This document shows, piece after piece, positions 6,364 through 12,517 of a stretch of 12,517 nucleotides of DNA. Where the stretch lies: assembly GCA_034189655.1 (NCBI GenBank), contig JAXHUE010000038.1:1-12517 (forward strand), in the 5' to 3' direction. The position numbers and the translations under genes were made by a program. Each line of letters opens with the position of its first letter. The first letter of the stretch is position 1. This DNA comes from JAXHUE01 sp034189655. GTDB taxonomy: Bacteria > Chloroflexota > Dehalococcoidia > E44-bin15. Under the pieces are notes generated by a model. The model had not been told where the DNA came from and did not search any database. It worked only from the letters and a program-made list of their open reading frames with translations.

Positions 6364-6484
6364 CCCCGCCGCTAGAAGTAGAGGCGGAAGCCGAGGGCCG
6401 AGTCCTCGAAGCCCAGGGAGCGATAGAAGCGGTGTGCCTCCTCCCGCCTCCGGTCGCTCTGGAGCACGATGCGGCAGCACCCCG
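6364..6484. repeat. Left contig end: 121-bp exact copy of 6585-6705 (assembly duplicate)
   Basis: Every base from 6364 to the start of the N run is identical to 6585-6705, offset 221. The match fills the whole sequence touching both sides of the gap. That is what two overlapping but unmerged contigs look like. On the reverse strand it encodes the last ~37 codons of the acetyltransferase. It should not be called a pseudogene or a real duplication. Confidence 0.9.
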
Positions 6485-6584
6485 NNNNNNNNNNNNNNNN
6501 NNNNNNNNNNNNNNNNNNNNNNNNNNNNNNNNNNNNNNNNNNNNNNNNNNNNNNNNNNNNNNNNNNNNNNNNNNNNNNNNNNNN
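6485..6584. other. Assembly gap, 100 N
   Basis: Exactly 100 unknown bases, the usual placeholder for a scaffold join of unknown length. Because both flanks share 121 identical bases, the true gap is probably negative: the contigs overlap, and 6364-6584 should collapse. Confidence 0.95.
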
Positions 6585-6592
6585 CCCCGCCG

Positions 6593-7048
6593 CTAGAAGT
6601 AGAGGCGGAAGCCGAGGGCCGAGTCCTCGAAGCCCAGGGAGCGATAGAAGCGGTGTGCCTCCTCCCGCCTCCGGTCGCTCTGGAGCACGATGCGGCAGCA
6701 CCCCGCCGCCCTGGCCCGCTCGACGGCGTGCTCCATGAGCATCCGGCCCAGGCCGCGGCGGCGGTGCCCCTGGCTGACGATGAGGTTCTCGGCGAGCGCC
6801 CAGGGACAGGCGCGGTGGGAGAGGTTGGGCACGATGAGGAGCACCACCGTCCCCACCACCCGGCCGTCGTGCTCGGCGACGAGGAGCTCGTGGCCGGGCA
6901 GGGAGCACATCTGGGCGAACACCTCCTGGTGCTGGTCGAGAGAGGGGCAGCGACCCTTCTCCACCTCGGTGGTGGTGATGGCCAGCTCGTCGTAGAGCTC
7001 GATGATGACCGGGATATCGGCCTCGGTGGCCCTTCTCACTATCGCCAT
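6593..7048 (-). CDS. GNAT family N-acetyltransferase
   Basis: This 151-residue protein has the single-domain GNAT fold. The N-terminal strand and helix read MAIVRRATEADIPVIIELYD (1-20). The central sheet is LLVAEHDGRVVGTVVL (55-70). The acetyl-CoA site is motif A, ENLIVSQGHRRRGLGRMLM (87-105), with the R-x-x-G-x-G loop at 96-101, and the C-terminal end is AHRFYRSLGFE (131-141). It transfers an acetyl group from acetyl-CoA to an amine; the acceptor is unknown. It starts at ATG 7048 with only a weak G-rich SD (AAGGGGGG) somewhat far upstream. It appears to be a single gene with its own promoter. Its 3' third falls within the sequence duplicated across the gap, but the complete reading frame lies to the right of the Ns. 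Confidence 0.88.
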   Translation of the reverse strand: MAIVRRATEADIPVIIELYDELAITTTEVEKGRCPSLDQHQEVFAQMCSLPGHELLVAEHDGRVVGTVVLLIVPNLSHRACPWALAENLIVSQGHRRRGLGRMLMEHAVERARAAGCCRIVLQSDRRREEAHRFYRSLGFEDSALGFRLYF

Positions 7049-7082
7049 TCCAGGAAGCCCCCCTTTTCGCGCCCGACAAAGG

Positions 7083-7109
7083 ATAGTACAGGTCGGCCCC
7101 CGGTGTCAA
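7083..7109 (-). promoter_or_regulatory. Candidate promoter for the GNAT gene
   Basis: On the reverse strand a perfect TTGACA (7109-7104) is followed by TACTAT (7088-7083). The spacer is 15 bases, shorter than the usual 16-18, so strength is uncertain. Confidence 0.4.
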
Positions 7110-7134
7110 TCTCGTGAGCCTCTCGTGCACCGCC

Positions 7135-7164
7135 TTGAGAGAGACCCCCGAAACGTGGTATTAT
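7135..7164 (+). promoter_or_regulatory. Promoter for tRNA-Ser
   Basis: TTGAGA (7135-7140) and TATTAT (7159-7164), each five of six to consensus, are separated by 18 bases. The predicted start near 7171 is about 30 bases before the mature tRNA 5' end. Confidence 0.65.
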
Positions 7165-7201
7165 TTCTCAACTGGATAGAGATACGGCGCGCTGTGGTGG
7201 T

Positions 7202-7289
7202 GGAGGGGTGACCGAGCGGCTTATGGTGGCGGTCTTGAAAACCGCAGTCTCGATATTCGGGACCGTGGGTTCGAATCCCACCCCCTCCG
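7202..7289 (+). tRNA. tRNA-Ser(UGA)
   Basis: An 88-base class II tRNA. Acceptor GGAGGGG (7202-7208) pairs with CCCCTCC (7282-7288), with discriminator G. The anticodon arm GCGGT-CTTGAAA-ACCGC has anticodon TGA. A long variable arm follows, and the T arm is GTGGG-TTCGAAT-CCCAC. CCA is not encoded; the next bases are CTC. Confidence 0.95.
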
Positions 7290-7391
7290 CTCTCCTCGTC
7301 GGTCCACGGCGGAGGGCGAGTCACCGGGCCGAGGCGGGCAGCCAAACAGTGTGATGTACCATACTGCACAGGTCTAAAAAGGGGGTTAGTA

Positions 7392-8552
7392 GTGAAGATT
7401 CACGAGTACCAGGCGAAGGAGATCATGGCCCACTACGGCGTCACCGTGCCCAAGGGGGGTGTCGCCACCACCCCGGCCCAGGCCAGAGAGATCGCGACAC
7501 AGCTCGGGTGCGACGTGGTGATCAAGGCCCAGGTGTACGCCGGTGGCCGGGGCAAGGGCGGTGGCATAAAGACCGCCCGCTCACCCGAAGAGGCGGAGCG
7601 GCTGGCCGCAGAGATAATAGGCATGAGGCTGGTCACCCACCAGACCGCCGCCGAGGGGGTGCCCGTGGAGAAGGTCCTGGTCGAGGAGGCCATGGGCATC
7701 GCCCGCGAGCTCTACCTGGGCATCATCATCGACTCCGCGCAGGGCATGCCCGTCATCATGGCCAGCGAGGCCGGGGGCATGGACATCGAAGAGGTGGCCG
7801 CCAAGACGCCAGAGAAGATACTGAAGGCCTACGTAGACCCCGCCACCGGCTTCCAGCCCTTCCTGGGGCGCAGGCTGGCCTTCGGCATGAACCTGGAGCC
7901 CGACCACGTGCGCCCGGCCACCCAGCTCGTCGGCAACCTGTACCGGGCCTTTGTCGACAAGGACTGCTCGCTGGTGGAGATAAACCCGCTGGTGGTCACC
8001 ACCGACGGCAGGCTGCTGGCGCTGGACGCCAAGATGAACATGGACGATAACTCCCTGTTCCGCCACCGCGACTATCCCGACCTCCGCGACCCAGGGCAGG
8101 AGGACCCGCTGGAGCTGGAGGCATCGAAGAACAATATCACGTACATAAAGCTGGACGGAGACGTGGGCTGCATGGTGAACGGCGCCGGCCTGGCCATGGC
8201 CACCATGGACATCATCAAGCAGATGGGCTCCGAGCCGGCCAACTTCCTCGATGTCGGCGGCGGCGCCAGCGAGGAGATGGTGACCAAGGCCTTCACCCTG
8301 CTCCTCTCCGACCCCAAGGTCAAGGCGGCGCTCATCAACATCTTCGGCGGCATCTTGCGGTGCGACATCGTGGCCCGCGGCGTCATCGAGGCCTCGAAGC
8401 AGATGGAGATAAAGGTCCCCATCGTCGTCCGCATGAGGGGGACCAACGTCGAGGAGGGGATGAGGCTCCTCGGGGAGTCGGGCCTGCCGGTGATACTGGC
8501 CTCAGACCTAAAAGACGCCGCCCAGAAGGTGGCCGCGGCGAAGAAAGCGTAA
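7392..8552 (+). CDS. sucC: Succinyl-CoA synthetase (ligase) beta subunit
   Basis: 386 residues, the normal length for SucC. The N-terminus MKIHEYQAKEIMAHYGV is the family signature. The ATP-grasp domain includes the nucleotide-binding loop GGRGKGGG (51-58), the VLVEEAM strand (95-101), EINPLVV (196-202) and LDAKMNMD (211-218), which carry metal-binding acidic and Asn residues. The C-terminal ligase-CoA domain has GCMVNGAGLAMATMD, FLDVGGGA and INIFGGILRCD (315-325). With SucD it interconverts succinyl-CoA, NDP and Pi with succinate, CoA and NTP in the TCA cycle or reductive branches. It starts at GTG 7392 with a G-rich SD-like AAGGGGG upstream; no convincing promoter is seen between the tRNA and this start. 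The sucD SD lies right after the stop. Its ATP-grasp domain is the only one in the window. Confidence 0.97.
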   Translation: MKIHEYQAKEIMAHYGVTVPKGGVATTPAQAREIATQLGCDVVIKAQVYAGGRGKGGGIKTARSPEEAERLAAEIIGMRLVTHQTAAEGVPVEKVLVEEAMGIARELYLGIIIDSAQGMPVIMASEAGGMDIEEVAAKTPEKILKAYVDPATGFQPFLGRRLAFGMNLEPDHVRPATQLVGNLYRAFVDKDCSLVEINPLVVTTDGRLLALDAKMNMDDNSLFRHRDYPDLRDPGQEDPLELEASKNNITYIKLDGDVGCMVNGAGLAMATMDIIKQMGSEPANFLDVGGGASEEMVTKAFTLLLSDPKVKAALINIFGGILRCDIVARGVIEASKQMEIKVPIVVRMRGTNVEEGMRLLGESGLPVILASDLKDAAQKVAAAKKA

Positions 8553-8563
8553 GGAGGGAGAAG

Positions 8564-9442
8564 TTGAGCATCCTTGTCGATGAGAATACCAGGCTCCTGG
8601 TCCAGGGGATCACCGGCAGCGAGGGCAGCTTCCACACCAGGAAGTGCATCGACTACGGGACCAAGGTGGTCGCCGGGGTCACCCCGGGCAAGGGGGGCAC
8701 CATGTTCGATAGCGTGCCCGTCTTCAACTCGGTGGGGCAGGCGGTACGGGAGACCGGCGCCAATGCCAGCATGATCTTCGTCCCTCCCGCCTTCGCCACG
8801 GACGCCATCCTCGAGGCCGCCGACGCCGGCCTGGGCGTGGTGGTGTGCATCACCGACGGCATACCCACGCTGGACATGGTGATGGTGCGCCACTATCTCC
8901 AGGGGAGGTCCACCCGCCTCATCGGGCCCAACTGCCCCGGCCTCATCTCGCCGGGCAAGTGCAAGGTGGGCATCATGCCCGGAGACATCCACCGCTCTGG
9001 GGAGGTGGGCGTGGTCTCCCGCAGCGGCACCCTCACCTACGAGGCGGTGGCCCAGCTCACCGAGCAGGGCATCGGGCAGTCCTCGTGCGTGGGCATAGGC
9101 GGCGACCCCATCGTCGGCACCACCTTCGTCGACGTGCTCCGCCTCTTCCAGGACGACCCCCAGACCAAGCTGGTGGTGCTCATCGGGGAGATAGGGGGCA
9201 CGGCAGAGCAGGACGCCGCCGAGTTCATCAAGGCCCACATGACCAAGCCCGTGGTGGCCTTCATCTCCGGGGCCTCGGCGCCGCCGGGGAGGAGGATGGG
9301 GCACGCCGGCGCCATCATCACCGGCAGCTCGGGCACCGCGGCGGAGAAGGCGGCGGCGCTCAAGGCGGCCAAGGTGGCCGTCGCCCCCAGCCCGGCGGAG
9401 ATCGGCGCCACCGCGCGCACGGCACTGGAGGGCAAGGGGTGA
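8564..9442 (+). CDS. sucD: Succinyl-CoA synthetase (ligase) alpha subunit
   Basis: 292 residues, standard for SucD. The CoA-binding Rossmann domain begins with LVQGITGSEGSFH (12-24) and contains GVTPGKGG (38-45). The domain junction is GPNCPGLISPG (121-131), followed by VGVVSRSGTLTYE (148-160). The ligase domain has GIGGDPIVGT, LIGEIGGTAE (207-216) and the phosphohistidine loop RRMGHAGAII (243-252), His247 being the residue that shuttles phosphate to SucC. The start is TTG 8564. A strong SD (AAGGAGGGAG, 8551-8560) immediately follows the sucC stop, and the frame has no better in-frame start. The four-base GTGA overlap with surE couples the two. All canonical active-site residues are present, unlike two of the alpha-type paralogues nearby. 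Confidence 0.97.
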   Translation: MSILVDENTRLLVQGITGSEGSFHTRKCIDYGTKVVAGVTPGKGGTMFDSVPVFNSVGQAVRETGANASMIFVPPAFATDAILEAADAGLGVVVCITDGIPTLDMVMVRHYLQGRSTRLIGPNCPGLISPGKCKVGIMPGDIHRSGEVGVVSRSGTLTYEAVAQLTEQGIGQSSCVGIGGDPIVGTTFVDVLRLFQDDPQTKLVVLIGEIGGTAEQDAAEFIKAHMTKPVVAFISGASAPPGRRMGHAGAIITGSSGTAAEKAAALKAAKVAVAPSPAEIGATARTALEGKG

Positions 9443-10221
9443 GGATACTCGCCACCAACGATGACGGCCAGTATGCCCAGGGCCTGTGGACCATGGTGAA
9501 GGCGCTCAAAGCCCTGGGGGAGGTGGTGGTGGTGGCCCCCGACCGGGAGCAGAGCGCCGTGGGCACCTCGGTGACGCTGCACCACCCGCTACGGGCGCGG
9601 GAGGTACCGCCGCTGGTGGAGGGGGTGACCAGCTTCTCGGTGGAGGGCACCCCCGCCGACTGCGTCATCCTGGCCCTGGGCCACCTCATCGACGGCGACG
9701 TCGATATCGTGGTCTCGGGCATAAACGAGGGGCCCAACCTGGGCGACGACGTGCTCATATCGGGGACGGTGGGCGCCGCGCTCCAGGGCTACCTGCGCGG
9801 CCTGCCCTCGGTAGCGGTATCCGTGGGGGCACTGGAGGGGTGCCACTTCGACGTCGCCGCCCACCTGGCGGCCATCGTGGTGGCCAGGATAGCCCAGGGC
9901 TCCCTGCCGCGGCGCATACTGCTCAACATAAACCTGCCCAACCAGCCCCTGGAGTGCATCCAGGGGCTGGAGGTAACCCAGCTGGGGCAGAGGAGATATG
10001 TCGATACCATCGCGGAGGGACACGACGGCAAGCGCGAGTACTACTGGATAGTGAGGGGCACGCCGGAGTGGATGCTGAACGAGGGCACCGATATATGGGC
10101 CCTCAGCCACGACAGGATCTCGATAACGCCCCTCCACGCCGTGACCACCAACCCCCGCGTGCTCTCCAAGCTCACGGCGCTCTCGCCGGCGATGTTCCGG
10201 GAGCTGTCGCACCAGGGGTGA
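9439..10221 (+). CDS. surE: 5'/3'-nucleotidase SurE
   Basis: 260 residues. The metal and active-site motifs of SurE are intact: RILATNDDG (2-10) with the Asp8-Asp9 pair, APDREQSAVGTSVTLHHPLR (33-52) with Ser39, SVEGTPADCVILAL (67-80), and DIVVSGINEGPNLGDDVLISGTVGAA (89-114) with Asn96. The family is a divalent-metal phosphatase acting on nucleoside monophosphates and short polyphosphate, linked to stress survival. The GTG start at 9439 overlaps the sucD stop TGA (GTGA), and the SD is the AAGGGG within the end of sucD, so it is translated by coupling. Its place as third gene of a sucCD operon suggests co-expression with central carbon metabolism; no direct functional link is known to me. Two hairpins follow the stop. 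Confidence 0.96.
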   Translation: MRILATNDDGQYAQGLWTMVKALKALGEVVVVAPDREQSAVGTSVTLHHPLRAREVPPLVEGVTSFSVEGTPADCVILALGHLIDGDVDIVVSGINEGPNLGDDVLISGTVGAALQGYLRGLPSVAVSVGALEGCHFDVAAHLAAIVVARIAQGSLPRRILLNINLPNQPLECIQGLEVTQLGQRRYVDTIAEGHDGKREYYWIVRGTPEWMLNEGTDIWALSHDRISITPLHAVTTNPRVLSKLTALSPAMFRELSHQG

Positions 10222-10236
10222 TGCCTCTCCGTCGCC

Positions 10237-10274
10237 GGGCGCGGCAGCGCCCTTGCAGGCGGCCCCTGGCCTGC
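10237..10274. terminator. Paired hairpins between convergent surE and alpha-type gene 3
   Basis: GGGCGC (10237-10242) pairs with GCGCCC (10247-10252) around loop GGCA. GCAGGC (10255-10260) pairs with GCCTGC (10269-10274) around an eight-base loop. They fill the short gap between the convergent stops. Neither has a long T tract, so if they terminate transcription they are not textbook intrinsic terminators; they could act in both directions. Confidence 0.4.
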
Positions 10275-10284
10275 CGCCGCGGGG

Positions 10285-11784
10285 TCAGCCCTCCCTGCCT
10301 ACCCTCCTCAGGAAATCGTGGTACTGGTACACCTTGCCCACGGCGCGTGCCGCCCGCTCCAGGGAGAAGTACACCGGTATGCCCTCTTCGAGCAGCATCT
10401 CCTGGGCCCGCCCCCGCATGCCGGGGATGAAGGGGCCCAGCCCCGGCTGCAGCACTATGATGATGGGCTTGTGCTGCTCGTTCTCCCTGTCGAACTTGAT
10501 GAGGCAGTCCATGACTACCTGGAACTGCTTCTCTACCTCTCCGCGGAGGGCCTCCTGGGTCATCTGCTGCCCCTGGGCGGCGAGGCTCCCCGCCGCGCTG
10601 CCCCCCACCAGGAGCCCCAGCGGCAGGGCGAAGATGATGGAATCGATGGTGGGGTCGGCGGCCACGGGCTCCAGCGCCTGGAGCAGGAGGTTGACGTCGC
10701 GCAGCACGACGCCGATGTCGAGGGGGTTCCTTATGATGGTGCCGTCGGGGGGGATGAATGTCCGGAGCTTCGCCTGCGTGCCATCGGCCAGCGTGGGCAG
10801 GTCGAGGCCGGCGCGGGTGCAGACATCGGCGCCGGCAACGCTGTTGCCGCCGCCCCCGCCCATCAGGGCGATGTGGCTCGAGGGGAGCGGGGCCAGGCAC
10901 TGCAAGGTCATGGTGACGTCGAGCAGCTCCTCCAGGCCGTCCACCCTCACGGCGCCGGTCTGGCGATAGAAGGCATCCCACACCTCACGCTCGCCGCCCA
11001 GCGCACCGGTGTGCGAGGCCACGGCCTTGGAGCCCCACTGGGTGAGCCCCCCTTTCCATATGACCACCGGCTTGGTCAGGTTGATCTGGCGCACCATGGA
11101 GGTGAGCTTGTTGCCGTCGCTCACCCCCTCCAGGTACATGCAGATGATCCCGGTCTCGGGGTCGTTGGCCAGGTACTCCAGGAAATCGATGCTGTCCATC
11201 ACCGTGGTGTTGCCGATGCTTATCACCTTGCTGAACTTCAAGCCGAAGCGGGCACCGTCACCCACGAACTGGCCGGCATGGCCGCCGCTCTGGGAGATGA
11301 AGGCCACCGGGCCGCTCTCCGGGCTGAACTGGTCCCAGGTGGTGATGCGACCGGCAGGGACGTGGAGCCCCATGCAGTTGGGGCCTAGTATGCGCAGCCC
11401 GCCCCTCTTGGCTATCTCCTTGATCTCCCGCTCCAGCCGTATCCCTTTCTCCTCCCCGGTCTCCCGAAAGCCGGCGGTGAAGATGTGGATGTTCCTGGCA
11501 TCTGCCGCGATGCAGTCCTCTAGCACCGCGGGGACGGCATCGGCCGGGACCGAGACCATGACCAGGTCGATGTGCTCGGGTACCGAGACCAGGTTGGGAT
11601 AGGCGGTCAGGCCGCGTATCTTCTCCCCTGCCGCCCTGGGGTTTATGGGGTAGATGCTCCCGGGAAACTGCGCCCGCTGCAGGGCGGAGACGAAATCGCC
11701 CCACCCTGCCGATTCCCGCGATGCCCCTACCACTGCTACTGCCTTGGGCTTGAAGGCAACCTCAAACTCGGGGTCCCACGCCAT
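10285..11784 (-). CDS. NDP-forming acyl-CoA synthetase alpha-type protein 3 (no ATP-grasp)
   Basis: 499 residues. The CoA-binding domain (KAVAVVGAS, 14-22; IYPINPRA, 44-51) is followed by a first ligase-CoA domain with canonical GPNC (134-137), AFISQSGG (161-168) and VASHTGALGG (His258 as phosphohistidine), then a second with RNPLDIGV (352-359) and a glycine-rich LMGGGGGNS (308-316). It is the most canonical of the three paralogues here and the best candidate for a working ADP-forming acyl-CoA synthetase alpha subunit. It still lacks an ATP-grasp domain and has no adjoining beta gene. The ATG at 11784 has AAAGGAAG about ten bases upstream. It lies downstream of five tRNA genes on the same strand, only 65 bases after tRNA-Leu(UAA), and has no clear promoter of its own, so read-through from the tRNA unit is possible. 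It converges with surE. Confidence 0.85.
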   Translation of the reverse strand: MAWDPEFEVAFKPKAVAVVGASRESAGWGDFVSALQRAQFPGSIYPINPRAAGEKIRGLTAYPNLVSVPEHIDLVMVSVPADAVPAVLEDCIAADARNIHIFTAGFRETGEEKGIRLEREIKEIAKRGGLRILGPNCMGLHVPAGRITTWDQFSPESGPVAFISQSGGHAGQFVGDGARFGLKFSKVISIGNTTVMDSIDFLEYLANDPETGIICMYLEGVSDGNKLTSMVRQINLTKPVVIWKGGLTQWGSKAVASHTGALGGEREVWDAFYRQTGAVRVDGLEELLDVTMTLQCLAPLPSSHIALMGGGGGNSVAGADVCTRAGLDLPTLADGTQAKLRTFIPPDGTIIRNPLDIGVVLRDVNLLLQALEPVAADPTIDSIIFALPLGLLVGGSAAGSLAAQGQQMTQEALRGEVEKQFQVVMDCLIKFDRENEQHKPIIIVLQPGLGPFIPGMRGRAQEMLLEEGIPVYFSLERAARAVGKVYQYHDFLRRVGREG

Positions 11785-11849
11785 CGCTCAAATCTTCCTT
11801 TCTACCACATCGCTACAGGTTCGCTGCCTGTCCTGTACAGGGGCTACCG

Positions 11850-11932
11850 TGCCGAGGATGGGACTCGAACCCATACGGGCAAGGGCCCAACGGATTTTAA
11901 GTCCGTCGCGTCTACCGTTCCGCCACCTCGGC
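11850..11932 (-). tRNA. tRNA-Leu(UAA)
   Basis: An 83-base class II tRNA on the reverse strand. Acceptor GCCGAGG pairs with CCTCGGC, discriminator A. Anticodon arm ACGGA-CTTAAAA-TCCGT has anticodon TAA. There is a long variable arm, and the T loop is TTCGAGT. CCA is not encoded; the next bases are CGG. Confidence 0.95.
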
Positions 11933-11962
11933 CTGCTAGAAGCGCTCTCATCCCATATACAG

Positions 11963-11994
11963 AAAATCGGGGGCCTCCGTGGTATCTCCCCGAT
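11963..11994 (-). terminator. Candidate intrinsic terminator after tRNA-Cys
   Basis: On the reverse strand ATCGGGG (11994-11988) pairs with CCCCGAT (11972-11966) across a 15-base loop and is followed by TTTCT. It lies between tRNA-Cys and tRNA-Leu(UAA), so the latter may need its own promoter. A TATATG (11959-11954) follows, but I find no matching -35. Confidence 0.45.
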
Positions 11995-12031
11995 CTTCGT
12001 AATAAATGCAGGCTGTCCTGTGTCGATGATA

Positions 12032-12107
12032 TGGAGGCGACGGGCGGATTCGAACCGCCGAATAGAGGTTTTGCAGACCTCCGCCTTAACCACTTGGCTA
12101 CGTCGCC
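12032..12107 (-). tRNA. tRNA-Cys(GCA)
   Basis: Acceptor GGCGACG (12107-12101) pairs with CGTCGCC (12042-12036). The discriminator is U, the known identity base for Cys, followed by an encoded CCA (12034-12032). Anticodon arm GAGGT-CTGCAAA-ACCTC has anticodon GCA. T arm is GGCGG-TTCGAAT-CCGCC. Confidence 0.95.
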
Positions 12108-12153
12108 ACACCCTCCCCCGAAAAGTGGCTCTCTCGCGGGGGCTCGCTTCCTT

Positions 12154-12228
<75 letters not shown>

Positions 12229-12256
12229 TTCTTCCCGAGGCCCTCTCTCCAGTTGC

Positions 12257-12313
12257 GGTGGGAGGCCACCGAAAGAGGTGCACCAGCACCTCGCGGCATC
12301 TCCCTCTATTATA
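12257..12313 (-). promoter_or_regulatory. TATAAT box and two hairpins between tRNA-Leu(GAG) and tRNA-Gly
   Basis: The 109-base gap holds a perfect -10 TATAAT (12313-12308) with a poor -35 (TTCGCC, 16 bases upstream). A perfect 7-bp stem with tetraloop TGGT follows (12292-12275), then TTTC and a 5-bp hairpin (12270-12257). It may be a secondary promoter for Gly and Cys, a weak terminator for Trp-Leu, or processing structures. Confidence 0.4.
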
Positions 12314-12337
12314 TGGCGATGGCCTTTCTGGCGAAAG

Positions 12338-12421
12338 TGCCGAGGAGGAGACTTGAACTCCTACGGGCTTGCGCCCACCACCCCCTCAAGATGGCGTGTC
12401 TACCTATTCCACCACCTCGGC
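12338..12421 (-). tRNA. tRNA-Leu(GAG)
   Basis: An 84-base class II tRNA. Acceptor GCCGAGG (12421-12415) pairs with CCTCGGC (12345-12339), discriminator A, as in the other tRNA-Leu here. Anticodon stem CCATC/GGTGG (one T-G pair) encloses loop TTGAGGG, so the anticodon is GAG. T arm is AGGAG-TTCAAGT-CTCCT. CCA is not encoded; the next bases are CTT. Confidence 0.92.
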
Positions 12422-12423
12422 AT

Positions 12424-12499
12424 TGGCAGGAGTGGGAGGACTCGAACCCCCGGCCTGCGGTTTTGGAGACCGCTGCTCTTCCAACTGAGCTACACTCCT
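12424..12499 (-). tRNA. tRNA-Trp(CCA)
   Basis: Acceptor AGGAGTG (12499-12493) pairs with CACTCCT (12434-12428), discriminator G (the Trp identity base), then encoded CCA (12426-12424). Anticodon arm GCGGT-CTCCAAA-ACCGC has anticodon CCA. T arm is GGGGG-TTCGAGT-CCTCC with one G-U pair. Only two bases separate its CCA end from the 5' end of tRNA-Leu(GAG), so the two must be cut from one transcript. Confidence 0.95.
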
Positions 12500-12517
12500 T
12501 TTTCGACCTACCTGCGG

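Noticed and set aside
6372..6484. Truncated acetyltransferase pseudogene left of the gap
   Set aside because: It is base-for-base identical to the end of the intact gene and stops at the N run; best explained as unmerged contig overlap.
7360..7365. CATACT as the -10 of a sucC promoter
   Set aside because: No -35 match at suitable spacing and only four of six bases fit, so I did not call a promoter.
7106..7369. 87-codon frame antisense to tRNA-Ser
   Set aside because: A typical spurious frame over a tRNA gene, with the GGIRTHG-like translation that antisense tRNA produces.
8072..9304. 410-codon antisense frame over sucC/sucD
   Set aside because: A shadow of two highly conserved genes in GC-rich sequence; His/Gly/Asp-rich low-complexity translation and no family match.

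Overview
This is a GC-rich bacterial chromosome segment. It probably comes from a metagenome assembly: it holds a 100-N scaffold gap at 6485-6584 whose two flanks are the same 121 bases. GTG and TTG starts, strong Shine-Dalgarno (SD) sites, sigma70-like promoters and a set of NDP-forming acyl-CoA synthetase alpha-type proteins would fit a Chloroflexota (Dehalococcoidia-like) or similar anaerobe. That placement is inference from gene content; no marker gene in the window proves it.

Layout. 1-66: first 22 codons of a leftward gene (possibly DUF166 family) with a near-consensus promoter that looks leaderless. 67-656: repeat-rich non-coding stretch with an ~83-bp imperfect duplication, then three tandem copies of a 65-bp repeat, the last merging into the ribosome-binding site of a methyltransferase. 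657-1649: O-methyltransferase-like gene, followed by an intrinsic terminator. 1875-3335 (+) and 3332-4762 (-): two convergent CoA-ligase alpha-type genes whose stop codons share one CTAG. 4763-4974: divergent promoter region. 4975-6326: translationally coupled pair, an ICMT/PEMT-type membrane methyltransferase and a soluble class I SAM methyltransferase. 6593-7048 (-): GNAT acetyltransferase beside the assembly gap. 7202-7289: tRNA-Ser(UGA). 7392-10221: sucC-sucD-surE operon. 10285-11784 (-): third CoA-ligase alpha-type gene. 11850-12499 (-): five tRNAs, transcribed in the order Trp, Leu(GAG), Gly, Cys, Leu(UAA).

How the genes relate. The theme is acyl-CoA/NTP energy conservation. A complete succinyl-CoA synthetase (SucC ATP-grasp beta, SucD alpha) lies among three further proteins built like ADP-forming acyl-CoA synthetase alpha subunits: CoA-binding domain, two ligase-CoA domains and the SHTG phosphohistidine loop. 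None of the three carries an ATP-grasp domain. They must use a beta subunit encoded elsewhere, borrow SucC, or do something else. Two of them have altered active-site loops. A second theme is methyl transfer, with three different methyltransferases in the first 6.3 kb; their substrates cannot be read from the sequence.
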